From NCBI GenBank assembly GCA_029582265.1, contig CM055834.1, forward strand, positions 434,001 through 498,000: a stretch of 64,000 nucleotides of DNA, given 5' to 3'. Shown here in pieces: positions 35,956 through 45,440 of the stretch. The stretch comes from Zoroaster sp. YZ-2022. Its lineage: Eukaryota; Echinodermata; Asteroidea; Forcipulatida; Zoroasteridae. Below the pieces are notes generated by a model, which was not told the origin of the DNA, searched no databases, and worked only from the letters and a program-made list of their open reading frames with translations. Both the position numbers and the translations under genes were made by a program. Each line of letters begins with the position of its first letter. Within the stretch, counting starts at the first letter, position 1.

Positions 35956-36326
35956 CGAGTTTTACTACGAGCGAGTCAATTTCATCCAAAAAATTAAGAA
36001 AAACGTCCATTTTTGAACATCATGGACGTATCGCTACGAATGAAATTCGAGAAACGACACAGTTGATAAATTTAACGGGAAGACTACCCATTAACCTCGA
36101 GTGGAAAGGATCAACGAATCAACCCTGTTTTTTTCTCGATGTAGAACCGGTATACTGTTCAATTTTTCCGAAAAGTATCAAGGGTGAAAATGATTCTTAT
36201 TCAATCACGTCAAGGCGCAACTTTGTAGTCAATCGAGCTTATATATTCTCCAATACCGATGAATTTAATGTAGAACTTTCTGTTACCGCCGTACCGCAGC
36301 TATCGGGGCTGGAGCGATGGGAATTG
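35956..36326 (+). repeat. 371-bp direct repeat flanking a LINE, left copy (gene fragment)
   Basis: This matches 43595-43965 with no indel and four substitutions (about 99% identity); two of the four change an amino acid. It is coding-like: the plus frame includes INLTGRLPINLEWKG and FNVELSVTAVP. The two copies exactly bracket the LINE at 36327-43594, so they behave as one very long target-site duplication. Confidence 0.85.
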
Positions 36327-36683
36327 GGAGTTTCATTTCATTTATTAATTTCTCAGGTAAAAACATTAAAATACAGACATTTTAAATCAAATACATATTA
36401 AACAAGAGGCAAGAATTAATAAATATACACAAATTGATTAGACAATAAACATTTTAAAGACAGGACAAATGGCACACCTGATGGATTACAAAAAAGTAAA
36501 CTTAATTACTATCGAGTTGTTTTCCGACTGCCATTAGACAATACATAAAACCACAAAAGAAGACAATTAAAATTGCACTATAAAAAAAGATATAGAAATG
36601 TGATATATGTATAAAAAAGTACTAAAAAATAAACTCAAAAAAAAATACTCAAAAGATAAAAAGTTATTTAATTTCTGTCATAG

Positions 36684-38204
36684 CTATCCCTGAACCTGGC
36701 ACCAGCAAATGATCTCTGAGTAATTTAGTAAATGAGCTAAGGCTAAAAACAATGGCATCTTTGACTTCCGAGGGCAAAGCATCCCACAGCCTGGGAAAAC
36801 GGTTAAAAGAGCGTGATGCGCTGCATTTGTCCTCGCCCTTTGGTGTTGAAATTTAACAACATTAGAGTGTCTAGGGTTAACAACAACAATGTTATCAATA
36901 GGTAAATCAAACTTGTTGTGTAAGCATTTAACAACAAACAAAATGGCAAGAAAATGAATCCTGTTATTTAACAATGGGAGGCCCAATTGAAAGCAGCGGT
37001 CTGTATAGCACATTTCCCTGTCAGAGTTAAACAAAGCCCTTCTAGGTAAGCCTAGACAAAAACGAGTAAAACGTCTCTGAACTCTTTACAATGTGTCCTG
37101 CTGGGTAGATAAAGCAGGGCACCATACAGGTGCTGCATACTCTAGTAAAGGCCTACTTATAGAACAGTATAATGTAGTAAGAATTTTAGTGTTTCTAGAT
37201 TTAATTACCCTCCCCAAGAAACCATTGAACCGAGTAGCTTTGGCGGCAATACTGATGTTTATGTGTTGTTTCCAACTTAAATCCCTCGATATGATGAGAC
37301 CAAGGTACTTATAGCTGTCAACATTTTGTAGTATTTGTGAACCAATGTTATAAATAGGTTTAGGAGGATTTCTGGAGCGAGTAACAGTCATAAGTTTACA
37401 TTTCTTTGAGTTCAGTATCATATGATTCAATTCACACCATGTGCCTATGTGCTGCAGGTCATTCTGGAGTGCCAACTCGTCATCCCGGTTTCTGATAACC
37501 CTATACAGCACAGTATCATCCGCATACTGTCTCAGATTTGATTGCACACAGAAAGGAAGATCAAAAACAAAAATATTGAATAATAAAGGTGCGAGGACTG
37601 ACCCCTGTGGCACACCAGAATGCACTGCAGCCCAATCAGAAACTGAACCCCTAAATTGAACCCGTTGAGACCTATTGCTGAGATAAGACCGAAACCACTC
37701 CAGCATTGGACCACAAACGCCATATTTATGCAGTTTTTGCATAAGAACATAGTGACTCACACGGTCGAAGGCTTTAGACCAGTCTAAAAAGATTGCGTCA
37801 ATACGCGGAGGTTTTGGGGTGTCCAAAACACTTGCCCAATTATCAAAAAGCGAAGTCAGTTGTGTGACACACCATGGAGGAAGAATCTGTTTTCTTCCTC
37901 CATGGACACACGAACGTTTCGGCAAAAAACCATGTTGACAATGTGAGATTATACCCCCTCTATACATGTGATTAACAAGTTGAGTAGAGACTATTCTTTC
38001 CAGAATTTTACCAACGACTGAACAAAGAGAGATTGGTCTATAGTTCAACATAATATGTGGGTCACCAGTCTTAAACAAAGGGACAACATTAGCTGATTTC
38101 CAGTCTGTAGGGACAGATCCAGTTTCAAGAGATAAATTAAATAATCTGGTAAGAGGCTGGGCTAAACTATCAGCAGCTAATTTGAGAAGCATTGGTGATA
38201 CATT
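36684..38204 (-). pseudogene. LINE A reverse transcriptase, main part
   Basis: The frame starts just after the Harbinger insertion with SPMLLKLAAD and continues through NVVPLFKTGDP, LNYRPISLCSVVGK, the first catalytic aspartate region AIFLDWSKAFDRVSH, GVPQGSVLAPLLFN and the YADD box (LRQYADDTVLY). It ends with the thumb-like region SYKYLGLIIS. A stop at 37086 follows a frameshift, and C-terminal residues continue in another frame from 37034 to 36684 (CYTDRCFQLGLPLLNNRIHF). A 39-bp in-frame insertion (13 residues, HGGRKQILPP onwards) interrupts KRSCV-TQLTSLF. The element is therefore no longer functional. Confidence 0.85.
37866..37911 (-). mobile_element. Micro-palindromic insertion (32 bp) inside the LINE A reverse transcriptase
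   Basis: The insert 37873-37904 has 11-base arms CATGGAGGAAG and CTTCCTCCATG with a 10-base loop. It is flanked by GACACAC at 37866-37872 and 37905-37911 (GTGTGTC on the coding strand). Insert plus duplication is 39 bp, so the RT frame stays open and gains 13 residues between KRSCV and TQLTSLF. The junction proves the pre-insertion sequence. Confidence 0.85.
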
Positions 38205-38477
38205 GGGCCGGATAAATAAAAGTTAGCAATTGCTTATCTAGTAAAAGCTCAAGCAATAGCAATTGCTTAACAAGTAAAAGCTCAAAGTTAAGCAATTGCT
38301 TAAAAATGTATAAATAACCTTTTGCTTGACTAAACACCTGTTGCTAGCCAAGGTTAGCAAATGCTCAAGAGTATAACAATAGCGGGTCATTTAAGCGTGT
38401 AACTTGTTAGTTTGCTATATATGTACTACCAATATAGGCCTACTTATTTCTCAACACGAATAGGAGGATAGGAGTGA

Positions 38478-39610
38478 GTGAAAATGGATGGTGATGGAGA
38501 TTTCGATGGTGGTAATGAACAAACGCTCAATGACTTATTGGTAGCTATTATCAAAGAACACCCTATTCTCATTGAGAAGAGCCAGTTACCCGGAGCCAAG
38601 GACAAGAAGTCGAATGTGCTAAAGAAGGCAAAAGTAACCATTGCTGCCATTACAGGCAAAGCAATGGATGAGAAGCAAATTCTAAAGAAGCTTGCTAATA
38701 TGAAGTCACAGGTAAAGAAGAAGACCGATGCCAAACAAACAGGGAATCGCAAATGGTCCTCACTCCTGGGGAGGAGTTGTATAATATTCTACGTGGAGAT
38801 GAAAACCCAACCCTATCTAAAATGTCCTGCACTCACTGCAGGATTTGAGGCATCTGTTCCTCTTCCACTTACAAGGTTAGTCAATCCCACTTGATAATTA
38901 TATTTATTTATATATGATTTTAACTTGTTTATTTGGCTAGTTTCAATATCAATCATTCTTAGCATGCATTCATCATCTTTGATAGTTGGATATCATTTAT
39001 TTTCTGATAAATAGTTAATGTTAATCCAAATTAAAAACACCCACTTACATACATAAGAATGCAGGTGTACCATAAGTGATATCTACCGAAGATAGCACAG
39101 TCTATCAAAAGGGGTAGTACTATCTACCAAAGATGGCATTTCCATAAGAGGTGCCATCTACGGAATATTGCACTAAATTAAGATTATTGCTACCTCAACA
39201 TAGTATTTAAATTTGGTTTGGGTCCACCTACCGGAAGCAATCCTATGTTTCACCCTATCAGTATCAACATCACTTAAACAATTTTTAAACATACACAATG
39301 TACAAATTATATCTTGCAGAGTGGTAAGGCTTCATTGGATTCGGCGCCGCCAACAAGTCGATGCTCAACATCGGTACCGGCACGTGCACCAAAGAGGAAG
39401 ATGTTAGCATGGGAAACTGAGGAAACGGCCAACCTCTCCACGTCAGAGTTGCAGAGACTGGTACTTTTGGACCAGTTAAAATACACCAGAATGAAGAATA
39501 GACGACTCGAGTGCCAAAACAAACTGCCAACTGATATATCTGGTCCTTCCGATGAGGGAAAGCAGTACACTGACATGGATGGCTGGGCCGCACAACAGCA
39601 CTCCAATTAA
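38478..39610 (+). CDS. Harbinger accessory (Myb/SANT-like candidate) protein, two exons
   Basis: Exon 1 starts at 38478 or at the second Met (38484) and encodes an acidic N-terminus, then a helical, basic segment (LLVAIIKEHPILIE, KAMDEKQILKKLANMKSQVK). That fits the small DNA-binding partner usual in Harbinger elements, though I cannot name the three Trp-type Myb helices. Two compensating frameshifts seem to lie near 38750-38830. A plausible donor (AAG-GTTAGT, about 38876) and acceptor (CTTGCAG, about 39319) join it to exon 2, ending in QLKYTRMKNRRLECQNKLP and a stop at 39608-39610. Such partners normally carry the transposase to the nucleus and to the transposon ends. That role is inferred from position. 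Confidence 0.6.
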
Positions 39611-39949
39611 CATTATATGACCGATGCGTGTCCGAGGCCTCTATAACATATCATATTTTTCTGCATTTTAAATGTGGAGCACATGGCAGATATTACAATT
39701 ATTAAATCAATAAAATGTCAATAATAAAAACTATAATAAAACAATAAGGTTTTTTCTAATAACTACATGTAAATTTTAATTTCGATGGGGTAAATACGTC
39801 GGATGTGGATCGTGTCACCCACCTTTAAGCGACGTGTTCACAATCATTAAAAATAAATATGTAAAACATCTTAATACCGCCGTATATAGTCTTTGGCATG
39901 TTTAAAATGTTAGTGTTCATTTGTAAATGTTACTGTTTTACACAGTCTC

Positions 39950-41102
39950 TTATTGGTCACGTGTTTCGAAAAGAAAAGTGGCGATTTCATCGCGTTTTTC
40001 CTGTCCTTGTTGGCGTACACGACGTGCATTATGTCTTACATGATCGTCATCGTCGTTATCATGTCCTTGTTCCTCTTGATCATGCTCATCATCTTTATCT
40101 TCCTCGAAATCTTCATATGGGTCATTCAGAAACTTCGCGATATTATGCAGAATGAAGCATGCCATGATGCACTTGGGTACGTGTTCAAGTTTAAGACGTA
40201 CTCCGAATCTGAGTATTGAAAATCGCCGTTTCAGTTGTCCAAATGATTGCTCAATTATCACACGGTTGCTCTTATGGACTTTGTTGAAATGCCTCTGAAT
40301 AGGAGTGCTTGGATCACTGTATGGTGTCATCATATGGGGCTATCCCATAACCAGAATCCCCAAGCAAAAATCCTTGAACATTTCTTGACACAATGTCATA
40401 CAATCCTGATGTTTGAAATATGCGAGAGTCATGCACTGATCCTGGCCAACCCACATCAACACTGGTAAAGGTCCATTTATCATCACATGTTGCCTGTACG
40501 TTGAAGGAAGGAAAGTTCTTGCGATTTATGAAATCATCCCCAAATTGTCCTCCAGGTTTATTTATGCGTACATGAGTACAGTCTATGGCCCCAAGAGTGT
40601 AAGGAAACCCAAGCTTTTCAGCCCACCGTTGTTTTGCGTTGGTCACATCTGTATTTGATACAGGGAATCTTATCCAGGTTGCATGCTCAGCACATATGCG
40701 GTCCAAAGTATTTGCAATGACAGTAGAAGCAGTAGGCTGAGTTATGCCCATCACCTTCGCAACCGACGTCTGAAACCCCGGATCCGCTAAGTACCGCAAA
40801 GTTGTTTCCATGCGTTGAATTGGTGACAAACATTCACCACGAGTCTCATTATTTTCTGGCAGGAAAGTCTCTGCAAGCCACTCCACATTTTCCTTATCAA
40901 ACCGAAAGAGTTGATGGTAAGTGGAAGGACTGGTCTCGTCACGATTCATCCGATTCTGGTACACCTTAGGATGAGTTCTTACATTCATAAATAAGGCCAT
41001 GATGACAGCAGTACAACATGTAGTGCAATATTGTTGTGTTAGCAAAAGTACAAGCTCCTTATAGAGGAACTTGAAAAAATACAAGCAAATGGTACAAATC
41101 AT
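39950..41102 (-). pseudogene. Harbinger (HARBI1-like) DDE transposase, one frameshift
   Basis: The first part (41102-40314; probable true start MALFMN near 41000) carries SPIQRMETTLRYLA and a helix-turn-helix-like region (VAKVMGITQPTASTVI). The catalytic-domain landmarks follow: GAIDCTHVRI (first Asp), DVGWPGSVHDSRIF (conserved Harbinger motif) and LLGDSGYG (second Asp). A one-base indel near 40330 shifts the frame. The second part (40333-39950) resumes with MMTPYSDPSTP and IEQSFGQLKRRF, which holds the last catalytic Glu, and ends in an acidic tail. Total length is about 370-385 residues, normal for the family. Only this one defect is seen, so the copy is young or the indel is a consensus error. 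Confidence 0.85.
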
Positions 41103-41292
41103 TAGTAAAAGGTCACCTTATTGATAGGTTAATAAGAAAATGCTAATCAGTCTAGCATTTGCTTACAAAAACTAGCAATTGCTTTTGCTAACTATTCCTA
41201 GCATTTACTTGCAAGCAATTGCTAACTTTTATTTATCAAGATTTAAGAAAAAGGCTAGTAAAAGCAATTGCTAGTTTTTATTTATCCGGCCC

Positions 41293-41639
41293 ATTATCTG
41301 GGCCTGCTGATTTATACATGTTAAGTTCTAAAAGAAGCTTTTTAACTTCAAGCGGGTTAGTCGAAAATCCATTAAAACGGAAATTACCGTCAATTCCATG
41401 GTCGCACAAAATATGTCCAGATTCATCCGAGTTATTGGTGAAGTTGCTCTGAAAGAAACTATTAAAATTATGAGCAATACGAATCGGGTCATCTGTAATG
41501 CCGTCTTCCGTCTCGAAACTGGTAATGGTACTTTGACGCCGTTGGCTACCAACAAATGACCAGAAATGCTTAGGATTGGAGGAACAATTCAAAGCCAGAT
41601 CGTGAACGTAACTGCAATAGGACTGACGAGTAATGCTAG
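41293..41639 (-). pseudogene. LINE A linker between endonuclease and RT
   Basis: The minus frame reads SITRQSYCSYVHDLALNC, then NPKHFWSFVGSQR, and ends NMYKSAGPDN, the start of RT motif 0-1. It is bounded by the 1.1-kb TIR element on one side and by the Harbinger element on the other, and is in frame with the RT part at 38204. Confidence 0.8.
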
Positions 41640-42739
41640 GTTCCCACTGTCGTGCGATCCGTTACGAACGCCACGATTGGCCATTCGTAGCTGATCGTGG
41701 AATTTTTGTTTCCTTTTCTGAAATTTCACGTTTGGATGCGAGTTGATACGTTCTGGTACGATTTGGTGCGCTTGGATGCGATATAGGCACGATTGGTCAA
41801 TTTCAGATGACACGATCTGTCACGATCTGGTCTCCCGTTCAGATACGATCAGATACGTTCCGATAGGATTGTCCCGATTGAGTCCACGATTGTGTCCCGA
41901 TCTGACACGATCATCACGATCGGGGTCCCCGATTTTGGACGATCTGATACGTGCAGATACGTTCGGATACGTTCCGATACGATCATCACGAACCGATGCG
42001 CTCTTTTGCGATCGGATACGATTGTGGTGGCGATGTCTTTCACGATCGGGATGGAGAGTGATCACGATTTGAGCCACGATTGAACCCCGACGGGTACATA
42101 TACAGCCCGACTGACCATGGACTTCATTGTTTCTTGAACTTCTACAGAGTGAAGACTACAACCCACAATCATTGACCAAACAAATGTGCTCTCTTCAAGT
42201 GTAGATCGATGAATGAAGCTCAATCAATCTTGTCCGGTATATACATGTATATGGTCGCGAGAACTCGTAACAGATCGTGAGCGCCCGTGAACAAGCGTTA
42301 CAAATCGTATCTACTCGCATCTACTCGCATCTACTCGTATCAACTCCTATCAAATCGTGAGTCAATCATGTCCGGTCGTGAGCGATGGTACCCGACAGAG
42401 CGTAACAGATCGTGACAGATCGTGGGAGATCGCAGCGCATCTCAACAGAGCGTGGTGTTTGTCTTGTCCAAGGTTGATCCCGATCACCACGATTTCGAAG
42501 CACTATTAGATGCGATCTGTCGCGCTTTGTTACGATCCAATACGATCTCATGCGATGATCACGATTAAAAATTAATCGTGTTGATCGTAGAAAATGTTTG
42601 AACCGTCCAAACATGTTCTACGATCAACACGATTGCCACGACTGACCTCAAGATCTGATAAGATCTGATAGGATCACCACGATTACTCCACGATTAAGAC
42701 CACGATTTCAATCGTGGCGCGAATCGTGATAGTGGGAAC
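41640..42739. mobile_element. Non-autonomous TIR element, 1100 bp, made of CGATC/ACGAT-rich subrepeats
   Basis: The ends are inverted (GTTCCCACTGTCGTGCGATC against GTTCCCACTATCACGATTCG). The interior is packed with short variants of GATACGATC and CACGATC in both orientations and with a small hairpin near 42590-42650. Shadow frames arise from the repeats and are not genes. It interrupts the LINE A linker between NDVKFL and SITRQS. I find no convincing target duplication, so the superfamily is open. Confidence 0.8.
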
Positions 42740-43594
42740 GGGGCATAAGAAATTTAACATCATTCCGAAGTCTTTTGTAGTTGGCCCACATTCTAGGGTT
42801 ATTAGAATTACGCCTAGCTGCTCTATAGGCCCTGTTTTTCTTTTTTGAACGAGCAACAATCTCAGCAGTGATCCATGGGTGTTTTTTTCTACCGCTATGC
42901 TTGGCAATAGGAACGACATCTTTGATAGCAGCAAACAAAAAATCCTTGAAATTTTCCCAGACCTCATTGATGTTACCATCCGGTAAAAAACAAGAATCCC
43001 AAGGAACCATGCTGACAGTGTTGCATAAAATATTAATGTCGGCTTTATTGTACTGATAAAAAAACCGGTTCATAGTTTTATAATCATAAGAGGTGAGCAT
43101 ATTGAAAGATACACCGTTGTGATCACTGGTTCCCAAACCTGGATAAACTTCAACATTAGAAAATAAATCAGGTCCATTTGTGAACAAGTCAATTATTGAG
43201 CCCACTGGACTGGTAGAGCTCTCACGGGTGTAAAAATTCACCAATTGCTCCATGTTAAGAATGTCTGAAAGAGAGCTTAAACGTTGTGCTGAAGGTGACA
43301 TTGAGGAGACATTAGATTGCTGGGCGTTAATGTTAAAATCACCCACTATAGTAATGGCCAGATATTGATGAGAAAAGGGCAAGATTTTTTCAAGCACCAT
43401 TTGGTAATCATCAAAAAATGTAACCGAGGCACTAGGAGGTCTATATAAACAACCAAACAAGCTTTTACCATGTTTCGTACGAGTTTCCAGCATGAGTAAA
43501 TAGGTTATCGTGTTCAAAAGTGATCCTTCGGACAGGAGATAAATGATTAGCTGCAATGATAAAAACACCACCACCATGCCTGTTACGATCATTA
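42740..43594 (-). pseudogene. LINE A partial AP endonuclease domain
   Basis: Minus-strand residues include GCLYRPPSASVTFFDDY, IVGDFNINAQQSN (the GDFN motif), IIDLFTNGP and the catalytic SDH (GLGTSDHNGVSF), followed by a basic linker KKHPWITAEIVARSKKKNRA. A frameshift near 43470 separates the most N-terminal piece (RNRHGGGVFI). The domain is cut at its 5' end by the truncation at 43594. Confidence 0.85.
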
Positions 43595-44326
43595 CGAGTT
43601 TTACTACGAGCGAGTCAATCTCATCCAAAAAATTACGAAAAACGTCCATTTTTGAACATCATGGACGTATCGCTACGAATGAAATTCGAGAAACGATACA
43701 GTTGATAAATTTAACGGGAAGACTACCCATTAACCTCGAGTGGAAAGGATCAACGAATCAACCCTGTTTTTTTCTCGATGTAGAACCGGTATACTGTTCA
43801 ATTTTTGCGAAAAGTATCAAGGGTGAAAATGATTCTTATTCAATCACGTCAAGGCGCAACTTTGTAGTCAATCGAGCTTATATATTCTCCAATACCGATG
43901 AATTTAATGTAGAACTTTCTGTTACCGCCGTACCGCAGCTATCGGGGCTGGAGCGATGGGAATTGCCAGTCTGGCTATAGCGTCGTAGCAGCGCCGGTCG
44001 GATTCGTCCTAGAAGGAGTAGCCATCGGGTTAGGCGGTATGGCGATGACGATGAAATACGCGAAATACAAGCTCGGTAAAAAAAAATCAAAGAAACACGA
44101 CGAGATAAGAGTTTTAGCTGAGAGTAAACTTAACACCATCGGCAGCCACGTTTTGAAAGCGATCGAAGACAGTTGTATAAGCCAAGAAGAATTTGTTTTA
44201 ATCAACGAGGAGCGAAACAAGTACTCTGAGATGAAAGAAAACATTCGAACAAAATTTACTCCTAAAGACGCTCCGCCAGATCTTAAAGCCATCGTCGAAA
44301 AAGAAAAAGAAATGACCTTGTAGAAA
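43595..44326 (+). pseudogene. Unrecognised protein: beta-rich N-part, Gly/Ala membrane segments, charged helical C-part (two frameshifts)
   Basis: The first ~120 codons (43595-43965) are the right 371-bp repeat. In another frame come Gly/Ala-rich hydrophobic segments (AAIGAGAMGIASLAI, then VVAAPVGFVLEGVAIGLGG), and from 44039 a highly charged helical tail (KYAKYKLGKKKSKKHDE, AESKLNTIGSHVLKAIEDS) ending at 44323. Two single-base shifts (near 43930 and 43977) separate the parts. The layout looks like one membrane-associated protein. I cannot name the family; I have the impression that similar tails are multicopy in invertebrate genomes, which suggests carriage by a mobile element, but that is from memory. 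Before LINE A arrived, the gene continued from 35956 directly into 43966. Confidence 0.5.
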
Positions 44327-44426
44327 AACTTTTGAAATTAAAGTAAACTTTTCGATAGAAAAATCTTACAACGATATTTATAATAAACTAGCCTTAGATC
44401 CGCTAGAAAGACCACCGGCGTATAAT

Positions 44427-44597
44427 TCAACTTTTTAATTCTATTTTATTTTCCAACTCTTTTATGACGAGATTAAAATTTAGTCTAGCTCTCACTTCAG
44501 CGCGACGTAGATTTTCCTTGTCGAATGCGCCATCGGTGCAAAGCGCAAAATTTGTCACCACGCGCGCTTGGTCTATGGCACTTTTCTGTCGAACCAT
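44427..44597 (-). CDS. Small basic/helical protein, 56 codons, unknown
   Basis: The frame runs from ATG at 44597 to TGA at 44427, starting MVRQKSAIDQARVV with a charged helix near the end (RRAEVRARLNFNLVIKELEN). The frame is also open upstream of the Met. It converges with a plus-strand open stretch ending at 44438 (IEKSYNDIYNKLALDP), overlapping by 12 bp. Dense convergent frames beside the previous gene hint at a compact mobile-element gene cluster. No family assigned. Confidence 0.35.
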   Translation of the reverse strand: MVRQKSAIDQARVVTNFALCTDGAFDKENLRRAEVRARLNFNLVIKELENKIELKS

Positions 44598-44680
44598 CCC
44601 TGCGGGTTTTTTGAACGTTTTTCGAACACTAAAGTAGTACGGTGCGGTTTGTAACCGCCTACCCCTATCCCCTAGGGAAT

Positions 44681-44971
44681 TAATTATATTAAAATTGTTC
44701 TCTGCATTCCCATTGACTTTTTACATCCAAATGACTTCCCCACATGCCCTACTATTGTCTAGAATTATTTTCAAGATGACAAGACGTTGGCATAACCCCT
44801 CCTCTTTTCAGTGGCACCCTAATTTACCTACTGTAAAAAACAGTAGGGCTCACGCGCCGCAGGTTGTAATTATATTAAAAATTGTTCTCTGCATTCCCCA
44901 TTGACTTTTTACATCCAAATGACTTCCCCACATGCCCTGCTATTGTCTAGTATTATTTTCAACCCCAGATG
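44681..44971 (+). repeat. Two direct copies of a ~105-bp segment
   Basis: 44681-44775 and 44867-44971 share TAATTATATTAAAATTGTTC, CATCCAAATGACTTCCCC and TATTGTCTAG. They are separated by ~90 bp of unrelated sequence. Non-coding. Confidence 0.8.
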
Positions 44972-45246
44972 ACACACAACAAAAAACCCTCTCTAAAGAA
45001 TACATAGCCAGACAGCTGCGGTGTATTTAGTGTATGGGAAAATCCCTAACCCCCCCCCCATTTCCCAGTAGCCAATCTCTGCCCAAACACATCAAGTCTG
45101 AGTTTTTTTATTGGTCAATCCCTTCCAAGACACTGTCAAGCAACCCCTGAGCATGGATGATTGATCACAGATGTTGTGAGGCAAGCCTGTAGACCAGGAT
45201 GATTGATCACACAAAGGGTACCGCTGCGCCAAGGGATTTGGGCTGT

Positions 45247-45288
45247 GTATACCCATGGAGGATCTGTTTTCTTCCTCCATGGTATACC
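45247..45288 (-). mobile_element. Micro-palindromic insertion (28 bp) with 7-bp target duplication
   Basis: The insert 45254-45281 has CATGGAGGA at the left and CTTCCTCCATG at the right. It lies between GTATACC repeats at 45247-45253 and 45282-45288. The loop (ATCTGTTTT, complement AAAACAGAT) is shared with the copy inside LINE A. Confidence 0.85.
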
Positions 45289-45440
45289 AGGCTTTGTACA
45301 CAAGCTATGGCCTTGTGGCGAAGGGGTCATGGTATCTGGCTGAACCATGGCAATAGGATACAGCCAGCACCGTAGAATGTGTAAATCCATTTTCTATATT
45401 AACTGATGAACTTGATAATAATTATGAAAATGTTTCTTTA

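Larger units (their letters stand above)
38205..41292. mobile_element. PIF/Harbinger DNA transposon (3088 bp) with ATT target duplication
   Basis: The terminal inverted repeats begin GGGCCGGATAAATAAAA at both ends. The flanking 3-bp duplication is ATT (38202-38204 and 41293-41295). Deleting the element and one ATT rejoins the LINE A residues KSAGPDN-VSPMLLK exactly, so both borders are certain. It carries two convergent genes: a plus-strand accessory protein with an intron and a minus-strand DDE transposase. Three GCAATTGC palindromes lie near each end (38226, 38259, 38292; 41175, 41215, 41264), candidates for binding sites. A near copy of the terminal repeat also sits internally at 41217-41238. 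Confidence 0.95.
36327..43594 (-). mobile_element. 5'-truncated non-LTR retrotransposon (LINE A), interrupted three times
   Basis: On the minus strand the order is a partial APE-type endonuclease, a linker, reverse transcriptase (RT), then a 3' region ending near 36327. The 5' end is cut inside the endonuclease at the residues RNRHGGG. RT features suggest the CR1/L2/jockey group. Inserted in it are a 1.1-kb TIR element (41640-42739), a Harbinger transposon (38205-41292) and a micro-palindrome (37873-37904). Removing these would bring the LINE reading frame back together at each site I checked. Confidence 0.85.

Noticed and set aside
41743..42614. Several 60-109 codon frames rich in Arg/Asp/Ile
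   Set aside because: Translation of the CACGATC-type subrepeats of the 1.1-kb TIR element.
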